A stretch of DNA of 64,000 nucleotides from Peptostreptococcaceae bacterium VA2 (GCA_000686145.1 JMMB01000007.1:1984001-2048000), one strand, 5' to 3'; shown: positions 35,243 through 44,087, counted from the first letter of the stretch. Program-made: numbers and translations. The notes: generated by a model from the sequence alone, not told the origin.

Positions 35243-35271
35243 ACTATAGTATAGCATTTATCCTTTGTAAA
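35243..35271 (-). promoter_or_regulatory. Promoter of the exopolysaccharide operon
   Basis: Minus-strand TTTACA (35271-35266), 17-base spacer, TATAGT (35248-35243). About 60 bases of leader before wecB, too short for a c-di-GMP riboswitch, and no GEMM-like motif is seen. Confidence 0.6.
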
Positions 35272-35322
35272 GAACATTAAAACAAACCTATAAAGAAAAT
35301 AAAATTACATAAAATTTCCAAT

Positions 35323-35356
35323 AAAAAAAGATGATTGAAATCAATCATCTTTTTTG
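35323..35356 (-). terminator. Terminator separating the small-protein genes from the EPS operon
   Basis: AAAAAGATGATTGA pairs with TCAATCATCTTTTTT; on the minus strand a T6 run follows. It starts right at the stop of the 35357-35527 gene. Confidence 0.75.
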
Positions 35357-35527
35357 TTAAACTTTATATGTTTTTGTTTGTTTTTTATCTCTTTGCTGTT
35401 TTTTTATATTTTCTAATACTTTTAAATTAACTACTATCTCATCCATAGAGGAACTACTTGAAAGTATTTCTTTCGTGTATTGTAGGGCGTCTTCGTAATG
35501 TCCATTTGAAAATCTGCTGTCGCTCAT
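35357..35527 (-). CDS. Small hypothetical protein, 56 residues
   Basis: Not recognised. It starts MSDSRFSNGHYEDALQYT and ends QQRDKKQTKTYKV; AGAGGAGTGAATTAA precedes the ATG at 35527 and a terminator follows at once. Hydrophilic, with a central helix (SMDEIVVNLKVLENIKKQ) and a lysine-rich tail. It follows another small gene by 31 bases and is probably cotranscribed with it. Confidence 0.6.
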   Translation of the reverse strand: MSDSRFSNGHYEDALQYTKEILSSSSSMDEIVVNLKVLENIKKQQRDKKQTKTYKV

Positions 35528-35558
35528 TTAATTCACTCCTCTAGCTTTTTATTTATTT

Positions 35559-35723
35559 TTAGCAAGGTGGGAAACGTTTTTTAGATGATAATCTTTCACC
35601 AACTATATCTGATATTTTTTTATTAGAATGAATCTCTTTTCCTATTTCCATCTTAGTAGTGTTCTCTTTTAACAATTTTTTCATATCTTTATTGTTATCT
35701 AATTCTTCCCTTTTTGTTTTCAT
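35559..35723 (-). CDS. Small hypothetical protein, 54 residues
   Basis: Not recognised. It starts MKTKREELDNNKDMKKLLKE and ends SSKKRFPPC; GAAAGGATAAAAT precedes the ATG at 35723. Highly charged and helical, with a single Cys as last residue. First of a pair with the 56-residue gene. A small regulatory or spore-associated protein is possible, but nothing in the sequence decides this. Confidence 0.55.
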   Translation of the reverse strand: MKTKREELDNNKDMKKLLKENTTKMEIGKEIHSNKKISDIVGERLSSKKRFPPC

Positions 35724-35852
35724 ATTTTATCCTTTCTATATTTGCCATTATCTTTAAATTGCCCATATATTTCAGTTTTACTACTATATATTTTTTTATA
35801 TTTTACATATATTTCTCAATATTTCTATTATTTATTATTAAGATTTTAATTT

Positions 35853-36221
35853 TTAATTTATCATATCGCTAACTTCGCCTGTATATAGATTTACATAATA
35901 CCAGCCTGTTGTAGCGGTGTGGCTTTCATCTTTATTTTTTACTATTTCATAAGCATGAACTATATAATAATTTTCATTTTTACTATCTACATCTATAATA
36001 GGTGGTAAATATCCATTACTTTTATTTAAGTATTCTTTAACTTTTTCCACAGCTTCTTCTTTTGTTATTAGCTTATCTTGTTTATCTTCAGAGAAAGTGT
36101 CTAACACAATTTCACTTTTATTTTTAGAAGTACCACCACCTGCTTCAATATATATATATCCTACTATAAAACACATAATAAATAATAGGGAAGTTCCTAG
36201 TATTATATTTTTAAATTTCAT
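35853..36221 (-). CDS. Membrane-anchored PepSY-like protein
   Basis: A 122-residue protein. The N-terminal anchor (IILGTSLLFIMCFIVGYIYI) is followed by a small extracytoplasmic domain with a PepSY-like shape: ITKEEAVEKVKEYLNKSNG, then YYIVHAYEIVKN and the ending GWYYVNLYTGEVSDM. PepSY proteins often act as protease inhibitors or sensors at the cell surface; the role here is unknown. It lies 129 bases upstream of the two small genes, and 36222-36314 is a short intergenic stretch. Confidence 0.68.
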   Translation of the reverse strand: MKFKNIILGTSLLFIMCFIVGYIYIEAGGGTSKNKSEIVLDTFSEDKQDKLITKEEAVEKVKEYLNKSNGYLPPIIDVDSKNENYYIVHAYEIVKNKDESHTATTGWYYVNLYTGEVSDMIN

Positions 36222-36314
36222 AAAAAGATTCCTCCATATTTTTGTCTATTAGTATCTTAGACATGTGTTTTTTTATTTATTCAATTTTTGAATCTTTTTT
36301 TATTTTTGTATGCA

Positions 36315-36352
36315 AAAGAAGACCTCATCTTATATAAAATGAGGTCTTCTTT
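36315..36352. terminator. Terminator after the TauE/SafE gene
   Basis: AAAGAAGACCTCAT pairs fully with ATGAGGTCTTCTTT around a 10-base loop. Symmetrical, can act in both directions. Confidence 0.75.
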
Positions 36353-36362
36353 GTATTGTAAT

Positions 36363-37256
36363 TTACGCTATTGATTTATCGTCTTTTGATTTATTATCTT
36401 TCTTTAAACCTGCTGATAACATAGTTATAGCTGTGTAAAGTACAACACCAGCTACTAACCATTTTAACCAATATGTTGGTAAATTAGTTACAAATAATAA
36501 TGCTAATATAGAACCTACTACTCCACCTACAGTTATTCCCATAGCGATTTCTCTTTCGTAAGCACCTTCTTTAACAAACTTTGTACTAGCTATTGGTCCA
36601 ACAAATGCACAAGCTCCCATCATTATAGGGAATGCTGCTTTTGGATCCATTCCAAGTAAAGCAACCATTGCCATACATGGTGCATATAATCCGATTCCTG
36701 CTGTCATTAATGCCCCTAATAAGAAGTTTCCTGCCATACCTAATATTAACTTAACTCCAACAAGTGATGTTGCGTCTCCTCCTGTTGGCATTAATTCAAG
36801 TTGTCCAAGTACTATTAATATAGCTGTTCCAAATAAAGCTATCCCCATAGTTATTTGAACTTTCTTCTCTGGTAACTTAGATATTACTCCCGCACCTATC
36901 CATGAACCTAGTACTGCTGATATTATCATACATATAAGCGTTTTCATGTCTACGCTTATTACTGTTAATGACATAAATGCTTGCACTATCATTGGTAGTG
37001 CATGTGCTACGTTTAGAGTCCCCGGTAATACTTTGTCTGGTACATTTATTTTATTGTTTAATTTTAATATTGCTGTAGTTGTTGCAAACGAACCAACCCC
37101 TATTGCATCTAAGAAATCTGTTATAAATCCTATAATTATTCCTGTCCCAAATATATGGTTTTTGCTCTTGTCCCTGTTTTTCCAAAAATCGCTTGCATAA
37201 ACAGTAGTAAAACCTGTTGTTATGATTGCTAATAATCCTAAAATGGCTTTTAACAT
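36363..37256 (-). CDS. TauE/SafE (TSUP) family permease
   Basis: A 297-residue membrane protein with about eight helices. The family pattern DFLDAIGVGSFATTTAIL lies near residue 50, and the second half repeats it in GIGLYAPCMAMVALLGMDP. GGGGGGAC precedes the ATG. Members move sulfite, sulfoacetate, taurine-derived or other organic anions; which one applies here is unknown. Single-gene unit. Confidence 0.85.
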   Translation of the reverse strand: MLKAILGLLAIITTGFTTVYASDFWKNRDKSKNHIFGTGIIIGFITDFLDAIGVGSFATTTAILKLNNKINVPDKVLPGTLNVAHALPMIVQAFMSLTVISVDMKTLICMIISAVLGSWIGAGVISKLPEKKVQITMGIALFGTAILIVLGQLELMPTGGDATSLVGVKLILGMAGNFLLGALMTAGIGLYAPCMAMVALLGMDPKAAFPIMMGACAFVGPIASTKFVKEGAYEREIAMGITVGGVVGSILALLFVTNLPTYWLKWLVAGVVLYTAITMLSAGLKKDNKSKDDKSIA

Positions 37257-37434
37257 TTTGTCCCCCTATGTTTTTTCTGTTTTATTTTTGTTTTTTTCCC
37301 CGCAACAAAACAGATTATACTACAAAAAAACATTTTTTACCATATATTGTTATTTTTTTATTTGTCTTTTTTTTATCAAATATAAAATACATATTCCTTT
37401 AATGATTATAATTTAAACTTTAATTTATATAAAA

Positions 37435-37456
37435 ATAGCGTACATAAGCACGCTAT
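37435..37456 (-). terminator. Weak hairpin after the second GntR-ABC operon
   Basis: ATAGCGT pairs with ACGCTAT; on the minus strand it is followed by TTTTTATAT. Short stem. Confidence 0.45.
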
Positions 37457-37461
37457 ATATA

Positions 37462-38106
37462 TTATTTAATTTCTTTGTTTTTATATGCTTTTCTAGAAAT
37501 TGTAATAGATATTAATAATATAGCTACATTTAGTATTACTATAATTATCGGCATTGATACTACATCTATAAAACGATGTATTGTCTCCATTAATTGAGGT
37601 TCTTTTGATATATTTTCTAATAAAAATGATGGTATCATTATTATGCACATAGTTATTATTGTAATTAACAATCGTCCTTTATTTACACCAAATTTCAATA
37701 CCATTGGTATCATTATACACATAGCCAATAACGCTGTAGTAATTCCAATTCCTAATAAAATTTCTAATTTAATTTCATTTGTATTTACTTTGTTAGATAT
37801 AAAATATATTCCACAGATTATAACTATTGATATACATAAAAATATAATTCCAGCAACATATCTTGACATTACATATTCATTTTTCTTTACTGGAAGTGAT
37901 GCTATAAGGTTATCTATACTATTTACATCTTCATATGCCATTACTTGATATAGTGTCATAAATATTGATAACCCAAATAACATATTTAAAAATAGCGGAT
38001 TATATATAGATACTCCTATCCATATAACCCATACAAACCATAATTGCTTAGATGTAGATTTTAAATTTGAAAAGCTCATTTTTGTAAGATTTATCATATT
38101 ATTCAT
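37462..38106 (-). CDS. ABC-2-like permease of the second GntR operon
   Basis: A 214-residue protein with six predicted helices, beginning MNNMINLTKMSFSNLKS. The segment MAYEDVNSIDNLIASLPVKKNEYVMSRY (shortened here to its core SLPVKKNEYVMSRY) is typical of ABC2_membrane_2 subunits. GGGGGTAGAAATT precedes the ATG; it follows the ATPase by 5 bases. Substrate unknown. Confidence 0.8.
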   Translation of the reverse strand: MNNMINLTKMSFSNLKSTSKQLWFVWVIWIGVSIYNPLFLNMLFGLSIFMTLYQVMAYEDVNSIDNLIASLPVKKNEYVMSRYVAGIIFLCISIVIICGIYFISNKVNTNEIKLEILLGIGITTALLAMCIMIPMVLKFGVNKGRLLITIITMCIIMIPSFLLENISKEPQLMETIHRFIDVVSMPIIIVILNVAILLISITISRKAYKNKEIK

Positions 38107-38111
38107 AATTT

Positions 38112-38963
38112 CTACCCCCTAGTATAATACATTAACAGATCTTCTAAATTAGGTTTATCATAAACAACTTCTTCCCCAAAGATTTCATAAGAATTTTTAA
38201 TATTATTTGTTAAGCCATCAAATCCAAAAGAATTCTCATTGTAAGATATTAATGCTTTTTTAGTTTCGTTGTCTAACAACGATTTATTTCCTCTTATAAT
38301 ACTGTGATTTTCTAGTATGCTTTCTTTATCACCTTTAAGTATTATTTTTCCATCATATATAAATACTAAATAATCACATACTTTATCTAAATCCGAAGTT
38401 ATATGAGTTGAGTAAAATACTGTTGCTTCTTCTTTTTCTATATGTTCTTGTAATATTTCTAAAAACTCATTTCTAACTAAAGGGTCTAAATTTGCAGTTG
38501 GCTCATCCATTACTATTAGTTTAGGATGATGTGAAAGTGCCATTATAAGTTCAAACTTCTTTTGCTGACCTTTAGAAAGTTCTTTGTATATTTTATTTTC
38601 ATTTAATTTAAACTGTTGTAAGTATTTTTTATATAATTTTTCATCCCAATTCTTATAAAAAACAGAAATTCCTTTTTTTATATCTTTAAGTTTTACTTCA
38701 GGTACATATCCTGGTGCATCACTTACATATCCAATAAGTTCTTTTGTATTTATATCATCCATTTTATATTCTTTTCCAAATATGTTTATACTTCCACTAT
38801 CTTTAAACAACATATTCATAATTAATTTTATAGTAGTTGTTTTTCCACTACCATTTGGTCCTATAAATCCACTTATAAATCCTTTTTTAATTTCTAAGTT
38901 ATCTATACTTAATTCAAAATCACCTAGTTTTTTATTTAAATTTTTAATTTCTATAGCATTCAT
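38112..38963 (-). CDS. ABC ATPase of the second GntR operon
   Basis: A 283-residue ATPase. Walker A GPNGSGKTTTI, signature LSKGQQKKFELI, Walker B LIVMDEPTANLD, H-loop STHITSD. The C-terminal 70 residues are an extra domain found in this subgroup. GGGGAGGTAAAAT precedes the ATG, 12 bases after the regulator gene. Confidence 0.88.
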   Translation of the reverse strand: MNAIEIKNLNKKLGDFELSIDNLEIKKGFISGFIGPNGSGKTTTIKLIMNMLFKDSGSINIFGKEYKMDDINTKELIGYVSDAPGYVPEVKLKDIKKGISVFYKNWDEKLYKKYLQQFKLNENKIYKELSKGQQKKFELIMALSHHPKLIVMDEPTANLDPLVRNEFLEILQEHIEKEEATVFYSTHITSDLDKVCDYLVFIYDGKIILKGDKESILENHSIIRGNKSLLDNETKKALISYNENSFGFDGLTNNIKNSYEIFGEEVVYDKPNLEDLLMYYTRG

Positions 38964-38975
38964 ATTTTACCTCCC

Positions 38976-39350
38976 CTATAAGTCTTCATAAATACTCTTA
39001 AAAATCTCTATACCCTCTTCTAAACTTACTCCTACCGACTTTGCTTGTCTAATAATCTCCTCTAACTTACTTTCTATTTCATACATAGCCATTTCTTTTA
39101 GCCTTTCAGTATTTTTTACTGCTACAAAAGTACCTTTACCTACAACAGTTTGAATCAATCCTTCTTTTTCTAATTCTTCGTATGACCTCTTTGTGGTTAT
39201 TATGCTTACTTTTAATTCTTTGGCTAAACTTCTTATTGAGGGTAGCCCTTCTCCAGATTTTAAGTTTCCATTTAATATCTGAGCTTTAATTTGATTTTGT
39301 ATTTGTTCATACAAAGGTACTATTGATGAGTTACTTATATTTATGTTCAA
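38976..39350 (-). CDS. GntR-family regulator, YhcF/YtrA type
   Basis: A 124-residue regulator: winged HTH with IVPLYEQIQNQIKAQILNG, PSIRSLAKELKVSIITTKRS and YEELEKEGLIQTVVGKGTF, then a short helical tail. It starts at TTG 39350 with AGAGGTGATAAA upstream. Leads an ATPase-permease operon and probably represses it through the palindrome at 39396-39418. A second, independent copy of the arrangement at 23.2-25.1 kb. Confidence 0.87.
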   Translation of the reverse strand: MNINISNSSIVPLYEQIQNQIKAQILNGNLKSGEGLPSIRSLAKELKVSIITTKRSYEELEKEGLIQTVVGKGTFVAVKNTERLKEMAMYEIESKLEEIIRQAKSVGVSLEEGIEIFKSIYEDL

Positions 39351-39395
39351 TTTATCACCTCTATTTTTATATACTATGCATATGTGTGTATATAG

Positions 39396-39418
39396 TGTGT
39401 ATATATATTATATACACA
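39396..39418 (-). promoter_or_regulatory. Palindromic operator upstream of the second GntR gene
   Basis: TGTGTATAT, 5-base centre, ATATACACA: a perfect 9-base inverted repeat embedded in alternating TG/TA sequence. It contains a TATAAT on the minus strand, so a bound repressor would cover the promoter. Further half-sites (TGTGTATAT) lie at 39385-39393. Confidence 0.5.
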
Positions 39419-39491
39419 TAATAACATTTCATTTATAATTAGTCTATTGTTTTAAGCAATTTTTATAAAAAATATATTTAAGCAAAAAAAA

Positions 39492-39512
39492 GAATACACA
39501 TATTGTGTATTC
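39492..39512 (-). terminator. Terminator after the DUF4397 gene
   Basis: GAATACACA pairs with TGTGTATTC around a 3-base loop; eight T residues follow on the minus strand. Confidence 0.75.
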
Positions 39513-39552
39513 CCTATATGGATATATCTTTATTAAGCCTAATAATTAAGTA

Positions 39553-40167
39553 CTATTTACAAATATAAGTATTTCCATCTACAGATTGAATTGCACTTAA
39601 ATCATCTAAATTTCCAACTACATATATAGTATATATTCTATTTGGCTTTAAGTTAACTTTAAATGGTAAAATGACTTCTCCATTACTAGTTAAAGCAATT
39701 TTAATTTTATACTGATCTGGTTTTACATCTACATAACTAGTGCCTTCTCTAAATTCAATATCTTTAAATAAAGTTTCTCCATCAACTAAAACATCTATTG
39801 CTGGTGCCTCTGGTGATAAATGTATTGTTCTAAATGTACTATAATCGTCAGATGTTTCCTTTGATACATAGTCTCCTATAACCAATAAAGATAAATCGTC
39901 TATATTTCCTGTGGCAGCTACTGTAAACATATCTCCACCTTTTATATCTAACATCTGACTTATAACTGGTTTTTCTTTACTATTAGTAGGGTATACATCT
40001 ACTTTATGCTCTCCTTTTTCTAAAGGTACATAGCTAGTGAAATCTTTGAATTCAATATTGCTAAATAAAAGACTATCATCAACATATATATCTACTGCTT
40101 GTGCATTTGGTGCTGCATGAAATACTCTTATAAAAGAGCTATCTTTTTCTATATTGAAACAATCCAT
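39553..40167 (-). CDS. DUF4397 domain protein
   Basis: A 204-residue protein made of two DUF4397 repeats of about 95 residues, each starting with an FHAAPNAQAVDIYVDDSLL-like or HLSPEAPAIDVLVDGETLF motif and containing FKDFTSYVPLEKGEHKV or FREGTSYVDVKPDQYKI. The start is ATG 40167 (MDCFNIEKDS) with GGGGGAAGT upstream; there is no signal peptide. The beta-sandwich family is often surface- or spore-associated, but its function is not known. Confidence 0.82.
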   Translation of the reverse strand: MDCFNIEKDSSFIRVFHAAPNAQAVDIYVDDSLLFSNIEFKDFTSYVPLEKGEHKVDVYPTNSKEKPVISQMLDIKGGDMFTVAATGNIDDLSLLVIGDYVSKETSDDYSTFRTIHLSPEAPAIDVLVDGETLFKDIEFREGTSYVDVKPDQYKIKIALTSNGEVILPFKVNLKPNRIYTIYVVGNLDDLSAIQSVDGNTYICK

Positions 40168-40451
40168 TTTACTTCCCCCTGTTGTCTTATTTTTATATAC
40201 GCTATATATAATATGCATAGATTGTATTGTTGGTTAATAATAAAAAAACAAAAGCCTATTATATATATATACCAATTTATTGCTTGTATACTTAATTTCC
40301 ATTAATTCCATAAACATTCATCTATAATAATTTAACATTATATATATTTTTTTACATATTTTAATAACTTATCAATAAGTTGTTGTGTACACATAAAACC
40401 TATGCTATCCTATTTGGATTAGTAAAATTTTATTTAAAGAAAGGAATTTTT

Positions 40452-41813
40452 ATGACCAAAGACATGACTACTGGAAATCCAGTAAAACTAATTTTATACT
40501 TTTCTATCCCTTTATTAATAGGGAACATTTTTCAGCAATTTTACAGCATGGTCGATACTATAATAGTTGGAAGATTTCTTGGCGTAAATGCACTCGCAGC
40601 AGTTGGTTCTACTGGTTCTATGATTTTCTTAATAATCGGATTTATTTTAGGCTTATCTGCAGGCTTTTCTGTTTTAGTTTCTCAAAGGTTTGGTGCTAAT
40701 GACGAAGAAGGATTAAAAAAGGCAGTAGCTAGTGCAACTATACTATCAATTATTATGTCAATTATAGTTACTGTAGTTAGTGTAGTAGCAGCAAGACCAT
40801 TATTAACTCTAATGAATACCCCCGCTGATATTATAGATGATGCAGCCTCTTATATTATAATAATTTTTGCTGGTGCATCTGCAACCTTTTTCTACAATAT
40901 GATATCAGGTATACTACGTGCACTTGGAGATAGTAAAACTCCACTATATTTTTTAATAGTTTCATCAATTTTAAATATAGTTCTAGATTTAGTATTTATA
41001 GTAAACTTTAATATGGGTGTCTCAGGTGCTGCTTATGCTACTGTAATTGCCCAAGGAGTATCAGGCTTACTTTGTTTAATATATACTTCAAAGAAATTTC
41101 CTATTTTAAAACTTCAAAAAAGACATTTCAAATTTGAAAGTGAATACATTGGCCAACATTTAAAAATAGCAATTCCAATGGCACTTCAATTTTCAATAAC
41201 TGCTATTGGTACAATAATACTTCAAAGTGCTGTAAATGGGTTTGGCTCAACTGTTGTTGCTGCACATACTGCTGCCTCAAGGGTTGAACAACTTGTGATG
41301 CAACCTAGTGTTACCTTTGGTGTTACTATGGCAACTTACTGTGCACAAAATCTTGGTGCAGGAAACATTGAACGTATCAGAGAAGGTGTGAAGAAATGCA
41401 CTATGATTAATATAATTATAGGTGTTGTCGCTGGATTTGTTCTTGTATTCTTTGGAAAATCATTTATTGGATTGTTTATATCAAATACTGACCCAAGGGT
41501 TATGAATTATGCAAAACAATATCTTACTATAGTTGCATTTTTCCTTATACCACTTAGTTTGATATTTATATATAGAAATGCACTTCAAGGAATGGGTTAT
41601 ACTTTTGTACCTATGCTGGCTGGTGTTTGTGAGCTTTTAGCTAGGACTGTAGTTGCTTTTACACTACCTTCTTTAATTGGTTATGCTGGTATTTGTTTAG
41701 CTGGTCCTGTGGCTTGGGTTGCTGCTTCAGTTCCATTAATGATTAATTATTTCAAAAAAATAAATAGTATGCTAGATTCATATGAAGATTGCCCTATTAG
41801 CAATCTAAGTTAA
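40452..41813 (+). CDS. MATE family efflux transporter
   Basis: Sodium- or proton-coupled multidrug exporter, 453 residues and 12 helices arranged as two six-helix halves. It begins MTKDMTTGNPVKLILYFSIP, the usual start of the DinF/NorM-like clostridial subgroup, then GNIFQQFYSMVDTIIVGRFL. The start is ATG 40452 with AAAGGA upstream; the 24 upstream in-frame codons are rejected. One of the few plus-strand genes in this half. Confidence 0.9.
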   Translation: MTKDMTTGNPVKLILYFSIPLLIGNIFQQFYSMVDTIIVGRFLGVNALAAVGSTGSMIFLIIGFILGLSAGFSVLVSQRFGANDEEGLKKAVASATILSIIMSIIVTVVSVVAARPLLTLMNTPADIIDDAASYIIIIFAGASATFFYNMISGILRALGDSKTPLYFLIVSSILNIVLDLVFIVNFNMGVSGAAYATVIAQGVSGLLCLIYTSKKFPILKLQKRHFKFESEYIGQHLKIAIPMALQFSITAIGTIILQSAVNGFGSTVVAAHTAASRVEQLVMQPSVTFGVTMATYCAQNLGAGNIERIREGVKKCTMINIIIGVVAGFVLVFFGKSFIGLFISNTDPRVMNYAKQYLTIVAFFLIPLSLIFIYRNALQGMGYTFVPMLAGVCELLARTVVAFTLPSLIGYAGICLAGPVAWVAASVPLMINYFKKINSMLDSYEDCPISNLS

Positions 41814-41822
41814 TATAAAAAT

Positions 41823-41866
41823 AGTGTCTCAAGATGAATTTTTTCATTACTAGAGACACTTTTTTA
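41823..41866 (+). terminator. Terminator after the MATE gene
   Basis: AGTGTCTC pairs with GAGACACT around a 22-base loop and is followed by T6. Confidence 0.65.
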
Positions 41867-41919
41867 AAACCTTAATTATTATAATATCCTTGATAATTAC
41901 AAAATAAATTAATAATATA

Positions 41920-42681
41920 TTATCTATCTAGAACAAAACTCTTAGCCAATGCTAGTGATTCTCTTGCATAAAATAGTGGTACTAAATATGATACAGTTTT
42001 ACTAGAATATACATTTATATTTTCGTATCCATTTCTTTTAGCTAACATACTACTCCTTAAAGCATGAAAATCAGTTGTAACTATTTTTACAGTATTTTCA
42101 CCTATACTTTTTTTACTATGCTCTTCAATTTTCACTTTAGAATATTTGAAATTTTCATAAGTATTTTTTGATTTATCTTCTTCAATTATTTTATCGCTAG
42201 GCATTCCGTTTTTTATTAAATATCTCTTCATCGCTTCAGATTCTGGTATTTTTTCATCCGACCCTTTTCCACCTGATACAACTACATATGATTCACTACC
42301 TGATTCTTTTATATATTTTAAAGCAGCATCTAACCTATGTTTTAAAGTCAAACTAACACGATCACCATGATGTAAACCTGCCCCTAATATCATTATATAA
42401 TCTGTACTTTCCTCATTATTCTTTGGATAACCTACTATCATAACCTCGAATGCCATAAATATAATCAATCCTACTGATACCATCATTACTAATATTTTAT
42501 TTAATTTAATAAAATATGTATTTGATTTGAATTTTACTTTTACAAAGTGATATATAACTAGTAATATACCTAAAAATCCTAGTGTTTCACTAAATGCTAC
42601 AGTTCTGTTAGTAATTAATTTAACTATTATGCAGTAAAAAATTATAGCTATTCCTACAATTAAATCTATGTACTTTCTCAA
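41920..42681 (-). CDS. DUF218 (YdcF/SanA-like) membrane protein
   Basis: A 253-residue protein. Three N-terminal helices (1-85), then an extracytoplasmic or cytoplasmic DUF218 domain with YIMILGAGLHHGDRVSLTL, SYVVVSGGKGSDEKIPESEA, the family's DKSKNTYENFKYS and TTDFHALRSS. It starts at TTG 42681 with AAGGGGTT upstream. DUF218 proteins are linked to envelope integrity; the reaction is not established. Confidence 0.82.
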   Translation of the reverse strand: MRKYIDLIVGIAIIFYCIIVKLITNRTVAFSETLGFLGILLVIYHFVKVKFKSNTYFIKLNKILVMMVSVGLIIFMAFEVMIVGYPKNNEESTDYIMILGAGLHHGDRVSLTLKHRLDAALKYIKESGSESYVVVSGGKGSDEKIPESEAMKRYLIKNGMPSDKIIEEDKSKNTYENFKYSKVKIEEHSKKSIGENTVKIVTTDFHALRSSMLAKRNGYENINVYSSKTVSYLVPLFYARESLALAKSFVLDR

Positions 42682-42857
42682 AATAGTTTTAACCCCCTTA
42701 AAATTTTATAATTTCGCTACATTGTAATTATTAAAATATTATAATACAAAAGTTCGTGCACTATATAACAAATAATTTTAATGTTCTTTAATAATTTAAC
42801 ATAAATAGATGATTTTTGGTATAAAATGGATTGAAATTAGCTTTATAGGGATTAAAA

Positions 42858-42916
42858 AACTGGATTCGTCAGTTTAGTATCAGTATATCTACTAACACAA
42901 ACTAATAAATCCAGTT
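42858..42916 (-). terminator. Large hairpin terminator after the NifX-like gene
   Basis: AACTGGATT pairs with AATCCAGTT across a 41-base loop that contains further pairing (AGTTTAGT with ACTAACA). T6 follows on the minus strand. Confidence 0.55.
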
Positions 42917-42960
42917 ATACACTAAGTATTTACCTAGTACTATATTTTCTAAAATATTTC

Positions 42961-43332
42961 TTAATGATGAGAACATCCTTCATGGTTACAAGTATAGTTA
43001 CTTGGGAACTCATTAAGTTTGTTTTCTTTAAGCATTTCAAGATTTTGAGATATACTACCTTCACAAGCTTTGTAAACTTTTATCCCCATAGAATTTAATT
43101 TAACTATAGCCCCTTGACCTATTCCTCCAACTATAACTGCATCTACTGTTTCTCCAGATAAAGCTTTTATTGGTTGGCATTTACCATGCTCATGACCTAA
43201 ATCTCCATTACCTATACTTCTAACTTCATTGCTATCTAAATCACATATAACGAACATTGGAGCTGATCCAAAGTGGTTAAAAGGAACGCTATTCATTCCA
43301 TTATTTTCTACTACCGGTATACATATTTTCAT
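42961..43332 (-). CDS. NifX/NifB-like iron-molybdenum cofactor-binding domain protein
   Basis: A 123-residue protein of the dinitrogenase cofactor-binding family, standing alone: MKICIPVVENNG, FNHFGSAPMFVICD, VDAVIVGGIGQGAIVKLNS. The C-terminus is metal-ligand rich (NYTCNHEGCSHH), as is DLGHEHGKCQ in the middle. No nif genes are nearby; such proteins in non-fixers probably handle Fe-S or other metals. It overlaps the ArsR gene by 4 bases, so its expression is likely metal- or redox-regulated. Confidence 0.85.
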   Translation of the reverse strand: MKICIPVVENNGMNSVPFNHFGSAPMFVICDLDSNEVRSIGNGDLGHEHGKCQPIKALSGETVDAVIVGGIGQGAIVKLNSMGIKVYKACEGSISQNLEMLKENKLNEFPSNYTCNHEGCSHH

Positions 43333-43712
43333 TTTATTTCCCCCTCTAATTTTTTTTTACAACATCTTTTCATTGATTTACAATTGTTCTTACAATTTAA
43401 GATATTAAATTCTTGCACTCCAAATATACTATTATTTTTTTCTATGTCCTCATCAATTAATAAATTCATAAATTGTGTAGATTTTTGAAGTACCTCTTTG
43501 TTTATGTTGTATATAATGTAATAACCTTCTTTATGTCCAGTTATTATATTAGACTGTTTTAATATTTTTATATGTTGAGAAACTGCTGCCTCTGATATAC
43601 CTATATGCTTAGATATACCTTTTGCACAAACATTTTTACTATTTAGCAGTAGCAATATCTGTAGCCTTGTTTCATCTCCCATAGCCTTGAATATATTTAC
43701 TATATCTTTCAT
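43329..43712 (-). CDS. ArsR-family regulator
   Basis: A 127-residue winged-HTH repressor. The HTH is NSKNVCAKGISKHIGISEAAVSQ (ends cut), followed by HIKILKQSNIITGHKEGYYI. The C-terminus is Cys-rich (FNILNCKNNCKSMKRCCKKK), with six Cys, a probable metal or Fe-S sensing site. The start is ATG 43712 inside GAGGTGAGT; the GTG two codons earlier overlaps the ribosome site. It is translationally coupled to the NifX-like gene and faces a perfect palindromic operator. Confidence 0.88.
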   Translation of the reverse strand: MKDIVNIFKAMGDETRLQILLLLNSKNVCAKGISKHIGISEAAVSQHIKILKQSNIITGHKEGYYIIYNINKEVLQKSTQFMNLLIDEDIEKNNSIFGVQEFNILNCKNNCKSMKRCCKKKLEGEIK

Positions 43713-43728
43713 ACTCACCTCTTTTTGA

Positions 43729-43777
43729 TTAAGTAATTACTTAATTAAAGTGTAGTCCTTTTATGTTCTTATGTCAA
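43729..43777 (-). promoter_or_regulatory. Promoter and ArsR operator
   Basis: Minus-strand TTGACA (43777-43772), 17-base spacer, TACACT (43754-43749). Just downstream TTAAGTAATTACTTAA (43744-43729) is a perfect 16-base palindrome between the -10 and the start codon, well placed for autorepression by the encoded ArsR protein. Confidence 0.65.
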
Positions 43778-43913
43778 CCTGCTTTATCATATTATATTTT
43801 ATTTTTATATTCCAAAAAAATTTTCAAATACAAACCTTTATTGTACAATAATAAATAAGAAGAAAAAATTCAGAAAGATGGTTCCAAGTTGACAAAACAT
43901 GAAATAAATAAAA

Positions 43914-43990
43914 AAATACCTATATCCAAAAGGATATAAGTATTCGTGGATTTCAATGGTGGAGACGAATCAATGGAATAATACCCACAA
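43914..43990 (-). repeat. Terminator-ended repeat element, copy 1
   Basis: On the minus strand: GTGGGTATTATTCC (43988 on), then a 27-base core (43969-43943) that begins TTCGTCTCCACCATTG and ends ATCCACGAA, then a hairpin TATATCC-TTTT-GGATATA and T7. The core is identical in copy 3 and differs by one base in copy 2 (48044-48070). The nearest upstream gene on this strand is the dead deformylase. Nothing recognisable lies in 43778-43913. Confidence 0.7.
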
Positions 43991-44087
43991 TTGTCTATTT
44001 TTATTTTTTAGTAGGTAGACATATAAACTATTGATATCGTCTTCATTACTACTTTATCCTGCAAACAGTATTCTCTACTAGATTATT

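Noticed and set aside
35186-35270. c-di-GMP riboswitch upstream of the EPS operon
   Set aside because: The leader after the promoter is only about 60 bases and shows no GEMM-like motif, so RNA-level sensing is not supported here.
43943-43969. tRNA gene in the repeat core (CGTCTCCACCA resembles a 3' acceptor end)
   Set aside because: No T-arm (TTCRAnY loop), anticodon arm or matching 5' acceptor is present near any copy; at most a tRNA-derived fragment.
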